Source: Lingula anatina (Eukaryota; Brachiopoda; Lingulata; Lingulida; Lingulidae). From it: DNA of 22,959 nt. Of the stretch, positions 1 to 10,265 are shown piece after piece (position 1 is the stretch's first letter; every line of letters starts with the position of its first letter). The DNA lies in contig NW_019775580.1 in NCBI RefSeq assembly GCF_001039355.2, forward strand, positions 228,060 through 251,018, read 5' to 3'. Under the pieces are notes generated by a model. The model had not been told where the DNA came from. It saw only the letters and a program-made list of their open reading frames with translations, and ran no database searches. The position numbers were made by a program, and so were the translations under genes.

Positions 1-546
1 TATCTGTCTTTCCAAGCCTCGTGGTAGAGACGGGGCCTCTCTTTTGTGTCCACCTTTGAAACTACATTTCGAATACCGGGCAAAAAGAATTAATTTTACC
101 AAGCATCTGAACATTCAGTTACACGAAAATGTATTCTTGCTGATGCGTCTAAATTGACTCTGTACATTTACATGCACTTTTCTTTGGACTAGCTTTACAA
201 AGCGGACATATAGTACGATCAGTTAATACTCGACCTCACACGCGCGCACACACACAATATGTGTGTAGGATGCAAACTTTAAAAAGGGTCTAGCCATCGG
301 GAGAAAAATTGCGACGGGAGAGTGGGCACCCTTGGGCCCTGCTTCCTGCGCTTATGATTGAAGTGTTTGAAAAAGTGGTTGGGCTATTCCCCCTTGCTCC
401 CACCTCCTATGCCAATGCATAAACATATACACAAATATAAACACTAAACAAACAAACAAACAAATAAATTAATAAATATTAAATTGATAAAAAAATTAAT
501 AGAACATTAAATTTGTAGAAAAAAATGAAAAAAAAAATGAATTCAC
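1..546. other. Non-coding stretch, probably intron of the VWA7-like gene
   Basis: No exon continuing the minus-strand VWA domain could be found here: after the donor at 546-545 I looked for an acceptor followed by the rest of the VWA fold and saw none. The stretch holds a short CA microsatellite near 241-256 and an A-rich run of AAAC/AAAT units at about 441-480. The remaining exons of the gene must lie beyond position 1. Confidence 0.6.
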
Positions 547-2253
547 CTGGATCATTAAATGGTACTAAGATATATTTCATCCAGTCAGAGTTATTCCTGG
601 TCTCTGCAATCCTTGACACGGCATTCTCTATCTCGACAATGACGTCCGCCATGCTAACAGTTGTGTCCAAAACCATGCATAAACTGCCGCCTTGAGATGC
701 CCCTAGAAACTCTCTGACAGCGACATCTCCCGGACACTGGCGGAGCTTCCGTAGATATGAAATAGTCGCTGCTTTTGCTAAATCTGCTGCCTGAAGTGAG
801 ATACAGTATTGGTTGCTCATTCAGAGGAATAGGTACCATAATGTTTTCAAGTATTTTGAATAATAAATATAAAATGTTTTACACCACATGTATTAAGGCG
901 ACCTTGCCACTTGATATATCATTAAAAAAATAAAATATTATTAGCCTACCTATTTTTACAAACATTAAACATGCTGCCATTTTCTGAATTTCGCCTTTAA
1001 AAACAATTTCATTTTTATCCACTTATTTTCTGTCTTATGCTCTTACCGTTTGATGAAGGTAATGATGAGGTGATAACTTGGCGTTTGGAGTATCTTTGTT
1101 GATTCCCCCTGTAGCGGACTTAGTGGCCGAGGAATCCATGACTCCACCGTGACTGCATTTCCCTACGACGGAAAAGACGCGTTAAATGGCACAAGTTTAA
1201 TGAAATAAAGGAAAATATTAAAGTGTCAAGATAAACATGCAATAGGTACATTGCAATTGAATCACTTACCGACACGTTTTGTCACCAGATTTCCGTTACT
1301 GTCCTTCTGTCCGGCCACATACCCACTGGTCAGTAGTCTAGCGTCCTGTATGTTGCTTAGTATGTTGCCATTGCAACTCTCCGAGTCACAGTTTGCACAG
1401 GTTTGAGCACTTGGATGGGCCGTGTTTCCCAGAGATCGCTCGGACTCACCTTGAATAAAACACATCTTGAGAAAATGTACATTTTTTTCTGCAATTATTT
1501 GCTGCAAGAGCGTTTTCTTATTGCATCTCATAATGAAAAAAAAATCTGGTATTCCCACAATCGGACAATGTTGAAAGTTTCAATAAAGGTCACAGATAGG
1601 CCTATTTAGATGTTTTTCAAAACCATCCTTTTTGGCCCTGGAAGTCATTTTACCTTTCCTATTCAAGATAAAGGAAACAACATCAATATTCATTTACCTA
1701 GATTTAAGTTTTGGGACTGATGCCCTATTTCGACCCAGTTTGAGTGACTGTAAAAATCTTGTAAAGAGTGTAAAAAACCACCGGCTGCCATTCGTGCTCC
1801 CTCAATATCCCCGTTCATCAGTAGAAGAGCCACCTTTATCCTCTCGGCAACCAGTCTATTTTGGCTCTCCGAAATCCTTTCAGAATCAAAATGAGCAGAC
1901 GATAAGTCCTTAAAAGCATTGCTGAGATCCATAGAGGCAGATCCATCCTCTATCTGTAACATTGCCACGGTGAACATTTTGGTGGTAACATTTTGATCTC
2001 CAAAATGCCATTTGTATAGTTCAGAAGCAGACGACACTGACTGCGCGCTATCGTCTGCTTTCGTTGCTTGTCTGTGGTCAAATAGATACTCAGCCAGTGT
2101 TTGCAGAGCTGCTTCTTTGGTTATATTGGCATGGGTTCTGGCGTCCCGAAGATCATTCGACTTCTCCACGCTGAAGTTTGGCATAAAGGCCACGGTCATT
2201 TTAACGATGTATAACACAGTGAATAAATTATATATGAACGCCACGGTCTCCAT
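547..2253 (-). CDS. VWA7-like secreted protein, N-terminal part (four exons, 3' end outside window)
   Basis: Minus-strand exons 2253-1698, 1449-1270, 1162-1047 and 790-547 join in one frame (exon-end phases 1, 1, 0, 1), each with GT donor and AG acceptor, giving about 365 residues. The start at 2253 is preferred because it opens directly into a hydrophobic leader (METVAFIYNLFTVLYIV...). An AG acceptor at 2263-2262 suggests an upstream non-coding exon; a start at 2310 is the alternative. Exon 1 ends with the family signature LHSLQDFYSHSNWVEIG. Exon 2 has CANCDSESCNGNIL and LTSGY, exon 3 GKCSHGG and GGINKD, and exon 4 begins the von Willebrand factor A domain. Its MIDAS reads DTTVSM, a DxTxS form with valine where relatives usually have glycine, followed by YILVPFNDPG. 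The order matches VWA7 proteins, whose N-terminal part recalls the Het-C family. Function is poorly known; an extracellular location is inferred from the leader. The gene is partial because the window ends. Confidence 0.85.
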
Positions 2254-2261
2254 TTGTATAC

Positions 2262-4172
2262 CTGAGATGCCCAGCAATAAGTTAGAAGTGAAAAGAATAT
2301 AAAAAAACACCTAAATCACTCGCATTTTTAACTCTCTGTAATCCGGAGAATTCAAACGTAGCACAGAATACTTGCGGCATTCTGTCAACACGAACGAAGC
2401 TGGCTGCTCTGTTGGATGTTTTTCGTAAAAGAAAAGTATTATTATAGACTATTATCTGTGTTCATCCCTCAAACAAACAGTAAATATCTGTATGAACGTC
2501 TAACTCATACACGGCTGTGAAGAAGGTCATAATCTTGCTGTCAACTTTTTTTGTTACGTTTTTGAAACCTTATACCAACATAATTTTATGGGTGTTACCC
2601 ATATGAGTTTATTTCACTTCTCTTGTTTACTTACTAATCAATTGTCCTTGCATACCCTGTCTCACCTTACAATAACGGGTGGAGCGTGTGTTTGTTCGCT
2701 TTTTGTTGCTGTATCTACTGGTACCTACGCCTACCTTTCTTTATAATCAGTATCTCGTAAACTTTCTCTCTTTTCATCTTCTACATGTAGTCACAGATAC
2801 GGTTGCCATTTTAGCTGCTTAGCCACACGGGAGAAAACAGTACAAAATAGAAAATTTATCTTAATGCTTTCTTATAATAATACTGAATGATAATAATACG
2901 TTTATTTATAACTTAAAATTCATTTTAAAAAATGGTCTGTATAGTTTCCAAACAAAATACAAAGTTAAAAGGTTTATTTTAGATTAAATAGTACGTACTG
3001 GTATTAAAAATAAAGAGAAAATTATTCAATTTTATAAACTATTTTAGAAGCCTCTAATATTAAAGGGTAAGAGAGAGACACATTAGCGAAGCCCCCCCTC
3101 CCTTGCTTGACGCGATCAGTTAATTAACTAACGGTAGGAATCGAACTTGAGAGAGCTTGTCAAAGGGAGTAGTTTCTCAAAGTGTTATTACAAGATAGAA
3201 CCTCTCAAACATATAAGTACAGCTGTATCGCTTAGTTATAACGCTTGATGTGAAAACCCATTTCAAGATCGATAAAGTTTGACTGTGCATGTGTGAATAT
3301 GTTTACCAACATACCATTTTCTTCAAAAGTAGTTGAAATAAGATCAACAGTTGCCAACGGCGTGGTTAAATGAATCAGAATGACTAGCCTAGGATACATC
3401 CAATGTTTTGCGATCCAATTTTTTTTCTTGTTAAGTGTCAAGTTATATAGCTAATGGGATGTAATTGCTGCTGAAGTACATGAATACGTGTCAAATTATA
3501 TCAAGAAAGAAAACATTTATGGACGAGAAGTAACTTGATACTGATTGCTAGGCACTTTAACGGTGCGCTTCGATAGGCTCCTGTCATACAAACTAAAAAT
3601 AAGACAATTTTAAGCCGACGCCCCTTTTATACCGACAATTTTTGTTATGCTCTCATTACGGGCGCAGGTATTTGGTTTTCTATTGTGGTTGAGGGGAGGG
3701 TCCGTGTGTAGCAAGTCTTGATATGCATATGGACATGGATCATAAACCGGTAACTTTGACGTCAGGTGTGTTTTATACGAAAGACTTCTACGTCAGTAAG
3801 GACACGCCTATTGCAGGCTGCAACAAAAAGAAATAATAATAAAAAATGAACTGGACTCCAGTTGTTGTAATAGCGATCAAACTTGATGTACAGAAGGTGG
3901 ATGTATACAACCTATTATTCCCCATAGCCTTCATAAAGTTACAATAATTTAAAATGCTTAATTAAAGACGTCTTAGTTACAATGACAAATAACACATTTG
4001 AATGTAGAAACTTTATGCGACAAAAATAAAACAAAAACAAGCTCAGCTTTTACTTAGTCTTTCATCTACTGTGCAAAATGTTCAAATAAAAACTCTCTTA
4101 TTCTTATACAGTGCACAGAGTAAACTTGTCCATATTTGTGATAGTTTTATGTTGGGTCCATTACAAGTAATA
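2262..4172. other. Intergenic region without recognisable genes
   Basis: AT-rich sequence upstream of the VWA7-like gene. Short ORFs here have no recognisable domain or splice context. A C-rich patch lies near 3091. The only regulatory-looking word is a palindromic CRE at 3757. A 5' non-coding exon of the VWA7-like gene could lie around 2300-2450, but no site there is decisive. Confidence 0.5.
3757..3764. promoter_or_regulatory. Consensus CRE palindrome TGACGTCA
   Basis: A perfect 8-bp cAMP response element, with a half site (ACGTCA) about 30 bp downstream near 3791. CREB/ATF proteins are known to bind this word. It lies 1.5 kb upstream of the VWA7-like start, and linkage to that gene is only inference. 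One such match in 23 kb is not improbable by chance. Confidence 0.25.
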
Positions 4173-4253
4173 TATATATATATGTAATTGTATAACTTCA
4201 ACCTTCGGGTTGCCATTCTCCAATAAAGATTATTATTATTATTATAAGTAATA
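4161..4253 (+). repeat. Short SINE-like or retroposon 3' end with (ATT)n tail
   Basis: An (AT)n run is followed by a small hairpin with a TTCG loop (CAACC-TTCG-GGTTG, about 4199-4212), an AATAAA, and a tail of ATT repeats to about 4246. It is bracketed by near-identical 12-mers TTACAAGTAATA (4161) and TTATAAGTAATA (4242) that look like a target-site duplication. No internal pol III promoter is visible, so the family is not assigned. It may be a truncated copy. Confidence 0.4.
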
Positions 4254-4690
4254 AAATTATATTTCCAAAATTTGTTATGCATTAGAAAGCATGATAACGG
4301 TCTGTGGTTACTGTGGGTGCTGTGGCATACCAAGAAATACATCTATTCCTACCGCCTGCCACATTTCCTCCAGTTTAATTACATCTCTATTTATTAGTTT
4401 ATGATCTCATTCAGTTTTTTTATATAATGATTTTGATAATTTTTTTTCAAAAACAAGTGGACTTCAACGTGACCCGTTCCTCCACGGTCTTGTAAATGAA
4501 GTCCAATTTGAGTTTTATAGTGCAATTTAAAAAAGGAATAATAAAATGATATCATTCGTTTCATGTGTAAGAAATAATATGCAAACCTTTCCTTCATAAA
4601 AACGCGTATATAGATCTAAATTAAATCAAATAAATCGAATTGATTAGTTTACAAAATGGCAGAAAAAAATAATTCTGCTAGAACACATTG

Positions 4691-6053
4691 TAGGGGAGAC
4701 CGGGGCTAGTTGGACCCCGGGGTAAGGTGGCCCCCCGTCAATTTATGAAAAAGTAACTACGAGGTAAAAAAATTGGCCACCTACTCTTGTAAAGTGACCG
4801 TAGCCTACAATGCTAAAGAAGTGTCGGACGTTAAAAAGTTTTAATTAAGCGGTGAGTCCAAATAAACGATTTTTGCACCTAAAAGTAATTTTGTTTAAGA
4901 GATTGAAAAATCTATTTTCATAGGCTTTTGATCGAATATAAAATATGTATAGGGCATCAAACTGAAGCTCATTGTTTCAAGTTTCACAGAGATGTATCAT
5001 CGTTTCTCATTCTAGCACCATAAATTGCTGCCATCCTTTAAAATAAATAATGTGCACCGGGGCTAGTTGGCCCCCTTGACTCGGGGCAAGTTGGACCCTC
5101 ATATTTTTTACCCACAATCCTTTGCGCGCAACGCTGTTTGAAATAAACAAGTTGGTGAAATTGACAAAGCTTGCCGGTGTTTACCGTCTGATTGATTTTA
5201 TATAATTTTGCTCTATTGTGTCTTTTCGAAAATTTATATTAGAAATGTTCTTTTGATCGTATGTATTGAAAAGCAAATCCATTGGACTTTCCTTAGAAAA
5301 ACATTTATTTTGCCTTAATTCATTGTAAGGCGATTCCTTTGTATTTATACGTGTTATATGTGGTCCAAAGGAGATTTTCCACCTCTCCCTAGCTAGAGAC
5401 CATTGTTGAAACAAACTCAATGGTTTAAAACTGAATTTGTTACTTTCTTTTAAACGACAATTTATTATTCGTTTTCATTCATTAAAAGCCGGCTTTATAC
5501 CATTATTAATTTATTCTTAATCAATTCAAAACAAATTTTATTGATCTTTTGGTTCTTGCAACACATACCCCCCCCCCCTACAACGTGACGTACGGAAACC
5601 TCAATAAATCTGCCACATTTGAACTATTTATTCATCAAAGACTCTCAAAAATCAATTTAATAAATAAATAATGTATAAAAATGTATTTCAAGGCGTTTAG
5701 ATGGGATACATACTTCATTTTTATTATAGGGGGGCCAACTTGCCCCGACCCTGGGGCCAACTTGCGATAATGACGGCTGTTCGTTTATATTGTGTATCTT
5801 ATCTATACAAGGACCTACCCCTGTCACAGAGTCGAGATCACTGTGGCGGGGCAAGTTGGCCCCCTTGACGCCAACTGCGTTTTTTGTCAAATTGTGAGCC
5901 ATCTGGTATTATCTTTGAAAAATAACGACGTTGCATACGTAACTTAGTTAATGGGGCTTACTTTGAAACCGGTTTTGTTACTCTAACCCATTCCTAGTTG
6001 GCTCTACAAGGCCAAAAGTGTCTAACTGGGCCACCTAGCCCCGGTCTCCTCTA
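4691..6053. mobile_element. Non-autonomous TIR DNA transposon, about 1.36 kb
   Basis: The left end (TAGGGGAGACCGGGGCTAG, continuing to about 4717) is repeated inverted at 6028-6053 with two mismatches over the first 23 positions. If the ends are read as GGGGAGACC and GAGGAGACC, both flanks are TA, compatible with a TA target-site duplication; this is not certain. The subterminal word GGGGC(A/T)AGTTGG(A/C)CC recurs at 4703, 5059 and 5083 in plus orientation, at 5730 and 5753 inverted, and at 5848 in plus orientation. Such arrays are typical of transposase-binding sites. No transposase-like reading frame is present. The superfamily is not assigned. Confidence 0.75.
5730..5864. repeat. Captured 79-bp fragment flanked by inverted 17-mers
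   Basis: The 17 bases at 5730-5746 are the exact reverse complement of 5848-5864. Between them, 5765-5843 matches the reverse complement of 6664-6742 at 74 of 79 positions. The matching target covers the end of the candidate aquaporin first exon and its donor. The structure looks like a mini-element or gene-fragment capture inside the larger TIR transposon. Confidence 0.7.
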
Positions 6054-6130
6054 CCGTAGATATAAACACCCTTTATCCATGAGCTAAATTGAAATTACAG
6101 CGATGAAACCCCATCATAAAACAATAAAAA

Positions 6131-6382
6131 TTAGATAAAGATAGTTCCAACCACTTTTGTAGAATATTCAGTGAAACCACTACGGCGGTCAGTGTCAGGG
6201 TAACACCATGTTCTTTCCTCCTCAGCCTCCACAGTCTTGGGGACGAATGTTTTAGATATATGCTTTTCCAATGTACCGTGATTTCTTTCCAGTTCTTCAA
6301 ACCTTTCCAGTAAGTAAGAGAGAGTGTTTGTAAAGTGCGCCGTGGTTTCAAAATGCACAGCCAATTTTTTCTTTGATTGCAT
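6131..6382 (-). CDS. Hypothetical 83-residue protein or exon
   Basis: An ATG ORF on the minus strand with a charged, helix-prone, possibly coiled-coil centre (SYLLERFEELERNHGTLEKH). No family was recognised. Its interest comes from context: a TATA box (6431-6425) and an initiator (TCATTCT around 6403) lie just upstream at the usual 28-base spacing, giving a leader of about 21 bases. It points away from the aquaporin gene and ends beside the TIR transposon. No convincing donor and no minus-strand AATAAA were found nearby, so it may be one exon of a broken gene, a transposon-derived ORF, or chance. Confidence 0.3.
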   Translation of the reverse strand: MQSKKKLAVHFETTAHFTNTLSYLLERFEELERNHGTLEKHISKTFVPKTVEAEEERTWCYPDTDRRSGFTEYSTKVVGTIFI

Positions 6383-6398
6383 TATGCGGTGTGGTTAC

Positions 6399-6431
6399 AG
6401 AATGAGGCTTTAATAGACGTTGGATTTTATA
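6399..6431 (-). promoter_or_regulatory. Minus-strand TATA box plus initiator
   Basis: Reading the minus strand, TATAAAA begins at 6431 and a YYANWYY initiator match TCATTCT has its A at 6403, 28 bases downstream. The spacing is that of a standard RNA polymerase II core promoter. The ORF at 6382 starts 21 bases after the predicted start site. Confidence 0.4.
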
Positions 6432-6628
6432 CGGATTCCTCACATCCTTACTGTATTACTACTAAATGTACAGGTAAACTCGTGCCAGTGAAATCTAGCA
6501 GGTATCTCGGTACTGCGTCTACTATCATTTGTACAGGTATAGAGCTATTTTCATGTGCGTGTGTTTGTTGGGAATAGCAAATAGATAACAGCTTAGATCC
6601 AGGGAAGGGGAGAAGCGGCGGCCAAGCA

Positions 6629-6688
6629 ATGGCGACGAAACAGAAGCCAGTGACGAAAAATGCCAGTGATCTCGAGTCTGGGACAGGG
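6629..6688 (+). CDS. Candidate first coding exon of the aquaporin gene
   Basis: An ATG with A at -3 and G at +4 (AGCAATGGCG) opens 20 codons (MATKQKPVTKNASDLESGTG) ending at a GTAGGT donor in phase 0. The aquaporin core exon has an acceptor at 8663-8664 that reads in phase 0 (DYVELMWDY...), so the two would join in frame to give 289 residues. A hydrophilic cytosolic N-terminus fits an aquaporin. The intron would be about 2 kb. This is inference from phase and position only. The last 25 bases and the donor are also found inverted in the transposon at 5765-5843. Confidence 0.4.
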
Positions 6689-8664
6689 GTAGGTCCTTGT
6701 ATAGATAAGATACACAATATAAACGAACCGATGTCATTATCGATGAGCTGACATCAGTCAACCTCCCTATTTCGACGTCTGTATTAACGTTTAACGCGTA
6801 GATCTGTTAAAGAAATACAGCGCTGCCTGTTACTATAATAAGAAGAGCACTGGAAAAGTAGGTAACGATCTACAAACTGCATCAGATCACTAACACAGAC
6901 AGCATCAGGAGCTGGCCCCCCTCTCCCCAATGATAATTGAAGCTTGCAGTGTTAAAAGACTCCTTATTGACCAATACACTGCACTAAACATCTCGCGCGT
7001 CATTAAGTAAATCGAACGCATCTCCCTGACCCAAACTTACTCGAAGGCTTCTAATCCGATATCAGTGCCGATGAACATATCAGTGAACGACTTCGATGAG
7101 AATAATATGCTATCTATATTTACAAAGATAATGACTATGTGATCAAGGTGTTATATATAAAGACTATACTTCTCCTTGTTTTCTCCGGTTACACTCATAT
7201 CAAGGCCATCTTTTGACACTTCAATTTGCACCCTTTTTTTGCAATTTTTATGAAAAAAATCAGTATTTGACAAAGTGATTCCTCCTGGTAGCTATAGTGC
7301 GTTACACATTTGTACATTTGTACTAAACTCATATATTTGTATATTTGTACTAAATTCAATATATTATCCCCATTCTTGAAAAAGAAACAAACTGCGTACA
7401 TATGCCTTCGAACTCAAAATTCTCATCACAGATAGGCCACTATTGCTTGTTATTTGTGTTTAGACAACTGGAGACTTCCTCCAAACATTCCACAAGACAG
7501 CACGGACCCCGTCTCAGCAACCTTGTGGCAAAAATTCCGCGTTTATTTCCGTCTCCCTCTCCGAAATCCGACAGCTGAAATGACCAGATACGTTATTTAT
7601 ACACATGGTGAAGTCTGCTAATATATCAGTATCGCGCAGCACTATCAGCACCTCCAGGTTAGTTTTTAAAAGACTACCTTGGCGCTCAGTTGCTGATTAT
7701 TTTTGGCAGCAGTGTTCTTTGGATAAACACCTTGAGAATTTGATCATCAAAGCTCGGTGCGTTCATTTTAGGCATATTTCATGTGGTATATGCTTGCCAT
7801 ACAAAAATCAAGCGCCTAAATCTTATTTAAGAAGCTGCGGTTTTAAACCATGGTGGTGACGTCTGACACATATAGGCTAAGAGTACAATATACTCAAAGA
7901 CTAATGTAGCGTATTATTCTCTCATAGCATGAGGTGTTTCTCTCCCTGTTATATGGGTTACGTATTTATACGAAGTGGGATGCACAAACGTGATCCGAAT
8001 AACACCAGCTCCTGCCACCCGTGAAGTTTTTTTTCAAACCATCATTATTAGCCTGGTTGGAGAAGCTTTCCAATTTCTTTCCTCTAAAAATTCCAAACGT
8101 TCTTCGTTATAGATAAGATATGCAATATTTATATGCAGATATGCAATAGATAAGATATGCAACACCTATTGACTCCGAAATATGTTCCGTATAATCATTA
8201 ATTCTTTTTTTACACTATAACAACATTTATTCAATATTGTTCATAGTCATGCCCAAATTTTGAGGGTGACTATTTCGTGACGTCTTATATAAGCTGTGGG
8301 TAGGAAAGGCTAAACGACATAAATGTTGTAGTAGGCAAAGAAGTAGTACAATTTCTTGGTAGGCATTAATCCCATTGCCTTGTCACACGTGTTCAGCAAG
8401 TCATTATCGTATTCATTGTCTCCTGGCCTGTTTGATTACTAAATTTGGCACTTGCTACAGCATTGTATAGATAAAAAATTATAATCTCATCTTAACGGGA
8501 TTGTGCCCAATTTTCACAAATTCCACAGACCTTTTTAATGGTAAAAACAAACTTCATTTCGTAAAAAAAAAAAAAACTGTCCTGATTGCAGTAATATTTG
8601 CACTTTTTTTACTTTCTTCTATGACGACCATTAAAAATAACTCTAATTTCTTTTCATTTCAAAG
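6689..8664. other. Probable intron or upstream region of the aquaporin gene
   Basis: No exon is recognised. A relatively GC-rich patch at about 7460-7580 has open frames in two registers but no domain. There is a 17-bp perfect direct repeat (ATAGATAAGATATGCAA) at 8109-8125 and 8146-8162, and an imperfect TTTGTA-rich duplication near 7300-7360. ORFs here, including one of 84 codons at 7605, show no family features. Confidence 0.4.
8277..8293 (+). promoter_or_regulatory. Possible alternative core promoter (CRE-like plus TATA)
   Basis: GTGACGTC is followed within a few bases by TATATAAG at 8286-8293, about 370 bases upstream of the main aquaporin exon. If used, transcription would begin near 8316 and translation could start at the ATG at 8680. 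This competes with the distant first-exon model. Confidence 0.2.
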
Positions 8665-9854
8665 GATTACGTGGAACTGATGTGGGATTACCTTCATGAC
8701 CACGAAGACCTGCACAACTTCACTACCTGTCTGATCTCATTCATCGTCACTATTATCGTCACAAGAACATCTAAGAGAATCGTGCGTGCAGCACTACCGC
8801 AATCCGCTCAGGAACACGCCATCGATTTCATAGCGTCTTTTCAGGAATGCGTTTACACCTGGGAGGCCTGTGTTTTGCTCAGTTTCTATGGAGACGTCGC
8901 TTTTGGTCTAGCCCTCTTGGCAGCAGAACTTTTCGACTGGTGGACTCAGTCTGAGGGTGAATGTAATCCCTGCGGCAAATTCGCCCTTTTCGTTAACAAG
9001 GAACAAGGTTTGGGGTCCACCCTTGTGGCAATGGCGTTGCAGATGCTTGCCGGACCGGTCAGTTATTGGTTTTCTATGGGATTGTGGAGCTTTCAGTTAT
9101 GCCCAACACACGCTGACCGTTGGTCCAAATTCGCCTGTGCTTCGGATCTGACTGTGGACATCCCACTAGGGACTGTGATTGAAATGGCCTGCGCGATTGC
9201 CAGTATCTGGCTGGCTCTCAACGCCCTCCCCTTCCTTGGGAAACTAGAGGATCCCATAAAGGTGACGCTGAACGTGTTGCTGGTCATGATTTGTAAGTTG
9301 GCTCTTTTTCTTTTTGATACCAGCCCGTCTCTTTGATAGCGGTTTATATAAAATATTTTCACGTTTAGTTGAAAAGTGTACATTAGATATTGTACTTATT
9401 TGGCACTACTTCAGAATTAATCTGCTGCGTGAGTTAGTCATCATATATAAATCATAAACATATTTCATAGCAAGTTTTACTTTGTCTAAAGCAAAAGAGT
9501 GTTCTTGTGGAACAAGGAATGAATTAGTCCGAAATGATTCTGCACACATCCCATTTATTACCTAAATAACCACCATAATACGATACGATTGTGCAATATG
9601 AGATATAAAATACACACAATATAAATGTGGAAAATAAAACACGACATAAAAACCATTTACTCTCACTTTCAGGTCTTCATTTCACCGGCGGTTACTTCAA
9701 TCCGGCAAATGCATCCGCGCAGGGATTCGGGTGTCCGGGGAATACGAAGCTGGAGCACATTATTGTCTATTGGCTTGGGCCTCTGATGGGCACCGTTTTA
9801 GCAGTCGTCTTAACGAATCATTTCAAGAAAACCGAGAAGAAAAAGGAGGAGTGA
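8665..9854 (+). CDS. AQP11-like superaquaporin (channel of intracellular membranes)
   Basis: Exons 8665-9292 and 9673-9854 join in phase 1 (donor T|GTAAGT; acceptor CTCACTTTCAG|GT, restoring a Cys codon). Translation from the ATG at 8680 gives 264 residues, close to the usual AQP11 size; an upstream exon may add about 25. Six hydrophobic segments can be seen, with two pore half-helices. The first pore box is N-P-C (GECNPCGKF), the deviant form diagnostic of AQP11-type proteins. The second is a normal N-P-A (GGYFNPANASAQGFGC), followed by Asn where classical aquaporins carry the selectivity Arg. The C-terminus is lysine-rich and ends KKEE, a KKXX-type ER-retrieval signal. AQP11 relatives are known as ER-associated water, glycerol or peroxide channels; the substrate here is not deducible. 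A strong pyrimidine tract precedes the acceptor at 8664. Confidence 0.92.
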
Positions 9855-10265
9855 AACTTTAATCAAACTTTTTAAGTTTAACGTTCTTAACCTAAAAAGT
9901 GCAGTATAACTGAATGGAGAAATGGTCCCCCTTCGCGTCGCGCTAAATATACTGCTGTATTTCGTGGTGTATGAACTCAGACGCCTCGTCATCGTTGTCG
10001 TCCTACGATTATGTATTGTTATTCTACGAACATGTGCCAAAGTTTGCCATGCACTTCTCTCTCGAGGTTTTATATTTTACTTATATATTTTACAATTTTC
10101 ACCTGTGCATTGTGCTGTGTTTATAATATCTTATATTTTCATTTTACTTTTGTCCCGGGTGTTGAGGTTACTCGATTGGCCTTAATGAATCCAGTGTGTA
10201 AAACTTTTTCAAACATCTACATTAGGCCTACATCCAAACTATGGAATAAATTTATATGAATGATA
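9855..10265 (+). other. 3' untranslated region of the aquaporin gene with poly(A) signal
   Basis: After the TGA at 9852-9854 the first plus-strand AATAAA is at 10245-10250, which would place cleavage at about 10265. The interval contains a hydrophobic ORF (9922-10185) that looks like chance translation of T-rich sequence. Confidence 0.5.

Noticed and set aside
3139-3147. GTTCGATTC on the minus strand, a pol III B-box match
   Set aside because: No A-box or tRNA fold around it; the T-arm stem does not pair.
5657-5902. 81-codon minus ORF in the TIR element sharing TGVGPCIDKIHNINE with the region at 6680
   Set aside because: The shared peptide comes from the 79-bp inverted copy and mostly translates intron sequence after the donor; not taken as a protein.
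6448-6717. 89-codon minus ORF opposite the candidate aquaporin first exon
   Set aside because: Antisense shadow; no homology recognised.
7605-7859. 84-codon plus ORF upstream of the aquaporin exon
   Set aside because: No domain, no splice support, and composition like surrounding intron.
9922-10185. Hydrophobic 87-codon ORF after the aquaporin stop
   Set aside because: Lies in the 3' untranslated region, T-rich, with no family features.
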